Assembly (NCBI GenBank): GCA_003230355.1
Contig: QIDD01000013.1
Location: 1-11,188 of the forward strand
DNA length: 11,188 nt
Reading direction: 5' to 3'
Origin: Methanobacteriota archaeon
GTDB lineage: Archaea; Hydrothermarchaeota; Hydrothermarchaeia; Hydrothermarchaeales; SZUA-236
The position numbers were made by a program, and so were the translations under genes. This document shows positions 6,029-11,188 of the stretch, in pieces. The number at the start of each line of letters is the position of its first letter. Position 1 is the stretch's first letter. A model generated the notes under the pieces. It did not search any database. It worked only from the letters and a program-made list of their open reading frames with translations, and was not told the DNA's origin.

Positions 6029-6877
6029 ATGTATTTTCCGCAGGCAGGGGTTGAGCTTAACCCCCTGATACCCGTATTTGTAGGCGCGGCTTTCTCACTG
6101 ATTTTTGGGCAGGTAGGGCTTACCGGAAGCATTGGAACACTGCCGTTCATGGTGTCAATTCTGAATTTCACGTCGCCAAGTGTGAGCGCGACAAACCTGA
6201 TCTACAACATTCTCACGCCCCTGGGAAGTGTTTATTCCTATCGGGCTGAGAAACGCGCGCTCTGGCGGCTTGGGCTTATCGCTGGCGCAGGCGGGATAAT
6301 CGGCTCGCTCGTGGGACCGCGAATCAGGGTGGGTGTGCTGTCAGATATCGGGCTGTTTAAAATCCTCTTTGCACTGCTTTTGGCAGCGCTCGGACTTAGG
6401 CTCACGTTTAAACGGTACTCTGAAATCAGGGTGGGCAAAATCGAGAAAACCACTGGCACAATAAGACGCCATGAATTCACGTTTTCAGATAAAACTTACA
6501 GCTTTCAAACAGCGCCAGTCTTCTTTGCAGGCATACTTGCAGGCACGATCTCAACGACCTTTGGAATTGGAACAGGCTTTCTGCTCGTCCCCTTTTACAC
6601 AACAATCCTGCGCCTCCCAATATACGCGGTTGCAGGCTCAGCGCTGATCTCAACTCTCATAATCTCATCTGCCGGAACAATTTCCTACGCCACACTTAAC
6701 TCTGGGGCCGCGGCAGCACCGGATATCCGACTAGGCGTGCTTCTAGGTCTGGGTGGAATAATCGGCGGCCTCGCCTCAGCGAAAGTCCAGAGGCGCCTGT
6801 CATCAAACACGCTGCACCGATTCCTGGGAGTTGTTTTTATATTCTGGAGCCTGGCCTATCTCAAACAAGGGTTTTAA
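6029..6877 (+). CDS. TauE/SafE (TSUP)-family membrane permease
   Basis: TSUP proteins move small anions such as sulfite, sulfoacetate or other organosulfur compounds across the cytoplasmic membrane. This 282-residue protein shows the usual duplicated architecture: an N-terminal half with GQVGLTGSIGTLPFMVSIL followed by SATNLIYNI, and a C-terminal half with GTISTTFGIGTGFLLVPFY followed by VAGSALISTLIIS. They are separated by a hydrophilic loop of about 30 residues (near 128-157). About eight membrane segments are evident. The ATG is preceded by GAGGTG (6013-6018), 10 bases away. The substrate cannot be inferred from the sequence; no sulfur-metabolism gene is adjacent. mgtE follows after 55 bases with its own TATA-like element, so the two may be transcribed together or separately. 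Confidence 0.88.
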   Translation: MYFPQAGVELNPLIPVFVGAAFSLIFGQVGLTGSIGTLPFMVSILNFTSPSVSATNLIYNILTPLGSVYSYRAEKRALWRLGLIAGAGGIIGSLVGPRIRVGVLSDIGLFKILFALLLAALGLRLTFKRYSEIRVGKIEKTTGTIRRHEFTFSDKTYSFQTAPVFFAGILAGTISTTFGIGTGFLLVPFYTTILRLPIYAVAGSALISTLIISSAGTISYATLNSGAAAAPDIRLGVLLGLGGIIGGLASAKVQRRLSSNTLHRFLGVVFIFWSLAYLKQGF

Positions 6878-6880
6878 ATA
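6873..6880 (+). promoter_or_regulatory. Candidate TATA box for mgtE
   Basis: TTTAAATA overlaps the stop codon of the TSUP gene. It predicts a start near 6903-6905 and a leader of roughly 28 bases that includes the GAGGTG ribosome binding site at 6919-6924. It could be chance in an A/T-rich junction. Confidence 0.4.
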
Positions 6881-6932
6881 TGCAAAGATAAATGCATTAA
6901 AGGTAAAAAGAGCGATGTGAGGTGGACCTACT

Positions 6933-8261
6933 TTGGATCATGAAGAGATGTCACGGTTGATAGAGGCGAAACGCTGGAGCGAACTCAAAGAAAGAGTTGT
7001 AAAACTTCATCCTCTGGATCTTGCAACCCTTCTTTCCGAGCTTTCCTCTGATGAGCGAAAGCGGATTGTGAAGCTGGCGCCCCATGAAACCGTTGAAAAC
7101 CTGCTGCCAGAGCTTCCCACAGACCTGCTCATCGAAGTCATCCTTGCCTTTCCATCTCGAAAAAGCGCGCAGCTCCTAAGCGAACTCCCTTCAGACGAGA
7201 TGACAGATGTACTCAAAGATCTGACACCAGAGATTCGAAAAAACGTCTTCCGCCACTTCTCAAAAAAAGACTCTGACGAGGCGCGGGACCTGCTTAAATA
7301 CCCCTCTGACACTGCAGGCGGGCTCATGACAACAGAGGTCCCAATACTCGAAGAGACCATGACAGTTAAAGAGGCACTGGCCTTTTTACGGGAAAAAGCC
7401 AAGGAATTCGAGACAATCTACTACATCTACCTGGGAAAAAAGGATAAGAAGCTCTCTGGAGTTGTGTCACTTCGAGACATTGTTCTAGCACCTCCCAAGG
7501 CCAGGCTGATCGACCTGGGAAAGCCGGAGGTAATCAGCCTCAATCCGCAGATGGACCAGGAGGAGGTTGCAAGGCTTATTGCACGACACGATTTCTTCGC
7601 GCTGCCAGTGGTAGATGAAAACGGCATACTTCTTGGGATGGTAACAGTGGATGACGTGGTGGACGTAATTATGGATGAGGCAGCAGAAGACATCACCCGA
7701 ATCGGCGGAACACAGCCGCTCAAAGAATCCTATCTCTTCTCCTCGCCACTAGCGCTTGTGAAAAGCAGGGTTGTCTGGCTTTTTCTGTTATTCGGCGCTG
7801 CAACGATTTCATCCAGTATTATCCGCAGCTTTGAAGATGTTCTAACGTCGATTGTAGCCCTTGCCTTTTTCATACCTCTCATCATCGACACCGGCGGAAA
7901 CACAGGCTCACAGAGCGCAACACTCATAATTCGCAGCATGGCCACAGGCGAGGTTAAACACGCCCATCTCTACAAAATAATGTGGCGGGAGCTTTTTGTA
8001 GGCACTATACTTGGACTGCTTGTGGCATCTGTTGGATTCATTCTAGCGCTTTTTATCAATGTACCTTTCATTGTATCGGTAACCGTGGCAATTACAATAA
8101 TTGCCGTTGTAATCGTTGCAAATATCATTGGAGCAACCCTGCCCCTGATAATCAAAAAGATCGGATGGGACCCGGCAATCGTCTCAGCCCCGCTTCTCAC
8201 AACAATCGTCGATGCACTAGGGCTTTTCATCTATTTCACAGTGGCAAAGATGCTTCTTTAA
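6933..8261 (+). CDS. mgtE: Magnesium channel/transporter MgtE
   Basis: MgtE is a Mg2+-gated magnesium channel of the cytoplasmic membrane. All domains are present in this 442-residue protein: the helical MgtE_N domain (about 20-125, ending in LKYPSDTAGGLMTTEVP), two CBS domains (about 131-190 and 195-250, containing LSGVVSLRDIV and GMVTVDDVVDVI), a connecting helix, and about five membrane segments from residue 280. The pore signature PLIIDTGGNTGSQSATLIIR lies at 315-334, and Asp427 in TTIVDALGLFIYF corresponds to the Mg2+-binding pore Asp432 of the Thermus protein. In the family, Mg2+ binding between the N and CBS domains closes the channel. The TTG start at 6933 is supported by GAGGTG 8 bases upstream and by the MgtE_N domain beginning soon after. 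It converges with the pilin-like gene, with only 20 bases between stops. Confidence 0.95.
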   Translation: MDHEEMSRLIEAKRWSELKERVVKLHPLDLATLLSELSSDERKRIVKLAPHETVENLLPELPTDLLIEVILAFPSRKSAQLLSELPSDEMTDVLKDLTPEIRKNVFRHFSKKDSDEARDLLKYPSDTAGGLMTTEVPILEETMTVKEALAFLREKAKEFETIYYIYLGKKDKKLSGVVSLRDIVLAPPKARLIDLGKPEVISLNPQMDQEEVARLIARHDFFALPVVDENGILLGMVTVDDVVDVIMDEAAEDITRIGGTQPLKESYLFSSPLALVKSRVVWLFLLFGAATISSSIIRSFEDVLTSIVALAFFIPLIIDTGGNTGSQSATLIIRSMATGEVKHAHLYKIMWRELFVGTILGLLVASVGFILALFINVPFIVSVTVAITIIAVVIVANIIGATLPLIIKKIGWDPAIVSAPLLTTIVDALGLFIYFTVAKMLL

Positions 8262-8281
8262 ATTAAGGGACAGGACAGGTT

Positions 8282-8821
8282 TTAAAGATCGCCAATGAAA
8301 TCACCTGTGCAGCCGTTTGTGAGCGCGAGAGAATTAGCGGTTGTGGAATTAATTGACTTATACTCGATTACGATTGTATAGCGTTTACCGCTGTTTTCAG
8401 AGATATAAGCCCCCCCAGCGGGATTAACGACAGTCCAACCCGTGCCATAAAGTTTCGAAGATATATTATGGCTTTCAATCACGCGGGACTGATTCATGCC
8501 TGCATTACCCCTGTCAATTGCAACGGTCGTGTTAATATAGGAGCCGTCAGTACATATCCTGGTCCCAATATTAATGTCACCTGATTTATATCCCGGCACA
8601 TAGACATCAATCGTCCGACGAGAACCCGGCGTAATAACGGTGCCAGATGCACCTGCAATCTGCTCAGTTGCAAACTTTGCATCAGCAAGAACAGATGTAT
8701 CAATCGCAGTATACCTGGCGTTAAAAGCCAGGGGCACTGTTACACCAATAAATATGAGCATAAAAAATCCGAGGATTAAAATAGCCTCAATTGTTATCTG
8801 CCCCTTCTCATCGGACACCAT
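8282..8821 (-). CDS. Pilin-like secreted protein with class III signal peptide
   Basis: Translation from ATG 8821 gives 179 residues starting with a textbook archaeal class III signal: a short charged head, then KGQITIEAILILGFFMLIF, where prepilin peptidase would cut between Gly7 and Gln8, with Glu12 at position +5. The hydrophobic stretch that follows (about 9-34) is the polymerising helix of type IV pilin-like proteins. The rest is a polar, probably beta-rich extracellular domain with four N-glycosylation sequons (NTT, NQS, NIS, NST) and two cysteines that could pair. An in-frame ATG at 8926 would add 35 residues before the signal, but the TATA box centred 27 bases before 8821 and the position of the class III motif make 8821 the start. 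It is likely a pilin or pseudopilin subunit; the C-terminal domain is not one I recognise. It is divergent from two other surface-protein genes. Confidence 0.85.
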   Translation of the reverse strand: MVSDEKGQITIEAILILGFFMLIFIGVTVPLAFNARYTAIDTSVLADAKFATEQIAGASGTVITPGSRRTIDVYVPGYKSGDINIGTRICTDGSYINTTVAIDRGNAGMNQSRVIESHNISSKLYGTGWTVVNPAGGAYISENSGKRYTIVIEYKSINSTTANSLALTNGCTGDFIGDL

Positions 8822-8844
8822 GAATATACTTCTAATTTGATGCG

Positions 8845-8851
8845 TATAAAA
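8845..8851 (-). promoter_or_regulatory. TATA box of the pilin-like gene
   Basis: TTTTATA on the minus strand is centred 27 bases before the ATG at 8821. With no ribosome binding site in between, a leaderless transcript is expected. This box lies inside the longer alternative reading frame and argues against it. Confidence 0.65.
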
Positions 8852-8970
8852 GGTTATCGCCAGCAATATTTGAACTCTAAGCGGCCTTATATATGTGACA
8901 AAAGATTTATACCCCTGTAGTTTCAAAATAATTTGAGCGAAGCTAGTTATAAAAGAGAAGGGTAAATATA

Positions 8971-8978
8971 TTATAAAA
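8971..8978 (+). promoter_or_regulatory. TATA box of the rightward surface-protein operon
   Basis: TTATAAAA is centred about 26 bases before the ATG at 9000, fitting a leaderless transcript starting there. A second TTATAAAAG at 8947-8955 could drive a transcript with a leader of about 20 bases. Confidence 0.55.
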
Positions 8979-8999
8979 GTCTAGACAGTGGGAAAAGCT

Positions 9000-10076
9000 A
9001 TGTCCCTGAAAACTAGGAATATCTTTAGAGATGATAGAGGGCAACTGCTTACTTTAGACCTTCTAGTCTCACTTATCCCTCTTGTACTGATACTGGGGAT
9101 ATCAGCAAATGCTATGACAGGGTCAGTGAACCAGGTGCAGGAGTATATCTTCGTATATGACATGCAAAGAGGGGTTAACAGTGCTATTGACGTCATTGTG
9201 AAATCTCCTGGGACCCCTGTTAACTGGAACATTTCCAATTCTCCTGAGATCGCGGGTCTTGCGACTTATAACCTCTCCACCGGGCTTGTGGTGCCTAATT
9301 TTCTGGATGTTGGAAAGGTTGTGGGGATGAATAACAGCCACCTTTCGATATTGCTTGGAGGAGAGATCCGCGGGATTTCCTATTGGAACTTAAACATCAC
9401 TGGTGCAGACAATAAAAGTCAGGGATTCTTCCTAAACTTCACTAACGGTTCTAGAGCTGAGGCAAAGGACCTTTTTGTTGCAGAGCGAATCGCCATTCTA
9501 AAGATTGAGGATATAATAGGGGGTTTGTTTGATATCACCCACAAGAACTCAGAAACTAACTGTAATACTGGAGGTGGGCAGGGTAAACCATCTCAATACC
9601 AGTTTGTGTTTACTGTAACTGCAAGTAAGCTGGCTTCCATGGATTTTTGGATGGTTGCCGAGGTTAATGATACGAATGGGCCTAATTCTAATTGGGGGAT
9701 TGACGTTGCTCCTTTCATAGGCGACATAACTTCGAATTGTGATGATTACTATAAAATTGGTCAGGCTGGAAATGCTGATTATTCAGCTGATCTCTTCAAG
9801 TGCACAGTCGGTAATCCCCCGTATCTGCCCGGATCGGGTCAGGATGAAATATGCGACATAGATGGAGCAATACCCGGAGGCATGGTCTATAAAGTTAAAC
9901 TCGACAGCTATATGGCGGCAGGCGAGAACCGGATATTCATCTACGTCGGAGGTGACCCAAAAATTGATTTCGATGTATATTTTATTGAGACCCCTAGCGG
10001 AACGACTGATACAACGGTTACACCTGACCTTGCAGATCCAAGCATTGTTAAGGTTCGACTGGAGGCGGGAAGATGA
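9000..10076 (+). CDS. Membrane-anchored, sequon-rich surface protein
   Basis: From ATG 9000 this is a 358-residue protein. I chose it over GTG 8988 (four residues longer) because of the TATA spacing. The N-terminus has a charged head, then RGQLLTLDLLVSLIPLVLIL (13-32), a hydrophobic anchor resembling a class III signal, but with Asp20 at +6 from Gly14 rather than Glu at +5. The remainder is an extracellular domain with eight N-glycosylation sequons, mostly before residue 160, and four cysteines (in NCNTGG, SNCDD, FKCTV and EICDI) that could form two disulfides. I do not recognise the domain. The last part (KVKLDSYMAAGENRIFIYVG, then IDFDVYF) looks beta-rich. It overlaps the next gene by 4 bases (ATGA), so the two are co-translated and probably belong to one surface structure. 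Function is unknown; a pilus accessory subunit or adhesin is a reasonable guess. Confidence 0.78.
   Translation: MSLKTRNIFRDDRGQLLTLDLLVSLIPLVLILGISANAMTGSVNQVQEYIFVYDMQRGVNSAIDVIVKSPGTPVNWNISNSPEIAGLATYNLSTGLVVPNFLDVGKVVGMNNSHLSILLGGEIRGISYWNLNITGADNKSQGFFLNFTNGSRAEAKDLFVAERIAILKIEDIIGGLFDITHKNSETNCNTGGGQGKPSQYQFVFTVTASKLASMDFWMVAEVNDTNGPNSNWGIDVAPFIGDITSNCDDYYKIGQAGNADYSADLFKCTVGNPPYLPGSGQDEICDIDGAIPGGMVYKVKLDSYMAAGENRIFIYVGGDPKIDFDVYFIETPSGTTDTTVTPDLADPSIVKVRLEAGR
10061..10065 (+). promoter_or_regulatory. Ribosome binding site of the second surface-protein gene
   Basis: GGAGG lies 7 bases before the ATG at 10073, inside the end of the upstream coding region, and supports a start at that ATG. 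Confidence 0.7.
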
Positions 10077-11188
10077 AAAACAAAGGTTTTATCTTCACCA
10101 TGGATGCTGTCCTCGCTCTTATCCCTCTATTTATCATATTAGCCTCTGTTTCCTCCATGGCTGACACAGCCACACCCGCAGGTTTTCAACTCCTTGCAAG
10201 TGAACGCCTCGCACAGGACACGCTCCTCATACTTGACAGGAACGGTTCCCTTAGAGATGTGAGCATAAAATATCAGACCGGGGTCAGGAGGGGTAGTGTG
10301 ATTCTGCAGAATGAGGCTATGGCTGACCTGAACGAGAGTTTGAACACCACTCTCCCAGACTATCTAAGATATGAGATTGACGTAGTGACACCAGAAGGGA
10401 ATTTCAACCTCACAAATGGTGACTCCTCTCTGGCAGAGAACCTCATCTCGATTTCCAGTACAACAGTCGGTCCTCCTGAAGGATGGGCAGGTTTTGCCTG
10501 GTATAAGGTTGAAGAGGCCAACTTCATAGATACTAACAGAACCGCTGTGTCCACGGCCTGGAACTTCCATAACTGGCTGTCGAACTTTTATTCTGACTAT
10601 TGCACCGATGGATGGGGGGATAATGGAGCCTCTATCAGCTTCAGCATCCCGGCAAACGCTACCCTTCACAACGCATATTATATGCTTGGTGCAGGTTCCC
10701 AAAACGCTGACCCCTTTGATGCAGGATTGTATATAAATGGGGGTATTGCAAACATATCTGTATATCCTGGTGATGATTATATGTTCCTTTATACTCGGAT
10801 TGGGGGTATGGAGATGTACAATTCCCGAAGGGGAGTACCTGTAAACACATCTACCGCTTTGGGCGTTATGGGCCCAGGCTCAAACAATATGAGACTGGAC
10901 TTTTATTCAGGCTGTTCCAGCTCCAATGATAACATGCCATGGTTTGCCCTTCTGGCAAACTACACAAATCCAGTTCCCACTCCTGAAAATATGATAGTAA
11001 AAACATTCAATCTTCCAAATGTAGAAGGTTTTGCCGTAGACCAAGCAGATGGCAATGACTTTGACGGCGACGGTTCAGACGAGTACGGGCTATACCTGGA
11101 TATTTACGATGATAACGGTAACGGCAGCACAACTGATTACGTCTATATTGAGGGAAGCGCAAGAGAGATAGATTGGTATGACGCCGAT
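10073..11188 (+). CDS. Large sequon-rich surface protein with Ca2+-binding-like repeats, 3' end cut by the window
   Basis: The open frame gives 372 residues and continues past the right edge. It starts MKNKGFIFTMDAVLALIPLF, an N-terminal anchor that matches the preceding protein in the pattern G-x3-T-x-D-x5-IP, so the two leaders are related. The extracellular part holds ten N-glycosylation sequons and two cysteines (in DYCTDGWG and SGCSSSND). Near residues 332-354 come Asp/Gly-rich stretches (DGNDFDGDGSDE, IYDDNGNG) of the DxDxDG type seen in dockerin and thrombospondin-type-3-like Ca2+-binding loops. I recognise no catalytic domain. It is probably a glycosylated cell-surface or pilus-tip protein encoded in an operon with the upstream gene. 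The start is supported by GGAGG 7 bases before the ATG and the ATGA overlap. Confidence 0.8.
   Translation, partial: MKNKGFIFTMDAVLALIPLFIILASVSSMADTATPAGFQLLASERLAQDTLLILDRNGSLRDVSIKYQTGVRRGSVILQNEAMADLNESLNTTLPDYLRYEIDVVTPEGNFNLTNGDSSLAENLISISSTTVGPPEGWAGFAWYKVEEANFIDTNRTAVSTAWNFHNWLSNFYSDYCTDGWGDNGASISFSIPANATLHNAYYMLGAGSQNADPFDAGLYINGGIANISVYPGDDYMFLYTRIGGMEMYNSRRGVPVNTSTALGVMGPGSNNMRLDFYSGCSSSNDNMPWFALLANYTNPVPTPENMIVKTFNLPNVEGFAVDQADGNDFDGDGSDEYGLYLDIYDDNGNGSTTDYVYIEGSAREIDWYDAD

Noticed and set aside
7982..8266. A 94-residue plus-strand frame rich in Cys, His and Asn
   Set aside because: It lies in another frame of the conserved membrane part of mgtE and has no start signals; the composition is what a frame-shifted hydrophobic gene gives.
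8822..8926. A 35-residue N-terminal extension of the pilin-like protein from ATG 8926
   Set aside because: It would bury the class III signal inside the protein and would span a TATA box perfectly placed for the start at 8821.
9862..10164. A 100-residue plus-strand frame over the junction of the two surface-protein genes
   Set aside because: It overlaps two frames with clear signal-like N-termini and an ATGA junction; no ribosome site or recognisable motif.

Overview
The window looks archaeal, most likely from a euryarchaeon related to methanogens, though I cannot name the lineage. The evidence is a Tfx-family regulator (known mainly from methanogens and relatives), archaeal TATA boxes about 24-28 bases upstream of several start codons, apparently leaderless genes beside genes with GGTGA-type ribosome binding sites, a class III (pilin-like) signal peptide, and surface proteins rich in N-glycosylation sequons. 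There are 12 protein-coding genes, one cut by each window edge. I see no rRNA, tRNA, insertion sequence or CRISPR array, and no gene-free stretch longer than 300 bases; the longest is about 180.

Region 1 (1-1509): a divergent pair. On the minus strand is an isoaspartate methyltransferase (PCMT) homologue with an export/lipoprotein-like leader and an altered active-site motif, running off the left edge. On the plus strand is a YkgJ-type cysteine-cluster protein with an N-terminal C2H2 zinc finger.

Region 2 (1588-5432): a compact plus-strand cluster for molybdate/tungstate uptake. The binding lipoprotein ModA is followed by the permease ModB, the ATPase ModC, a Tfx-like regulator and TatC. The ModA is the standout: its two halves are in reversed order, a circular permutation, yet all five oxyanion-ligand positions of classical ModA are kept. 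A plausible logic is oxyanion import, regulation of Mo/W-enzyme genes by Tfx, and export of folded cofactor proteins by Tat.

Region 3 (5433-8261): a small orphan cysteine-rich protein on the minus strand, flanked by an imperfect 16-bp direct repeat, then a TauE/SafE-type (TSUP) anion permease and an MgtE magnesium channel, both on the plus strand.

Region 4 (8282-11188): a divergent surface-protein locus. A pilin-like protein with a class III signal peptide is on the minus strand. Opposite it are two overlapping plus-strand genes for large secreted or membrane-anchored, sequon-rich proteins that share an unusual N-terminal motif; the second also carries Ca2+-binding-like Asp repeats and runs off the right edge. 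They probably encode parts of a pilus-like or cell-surface assembly.
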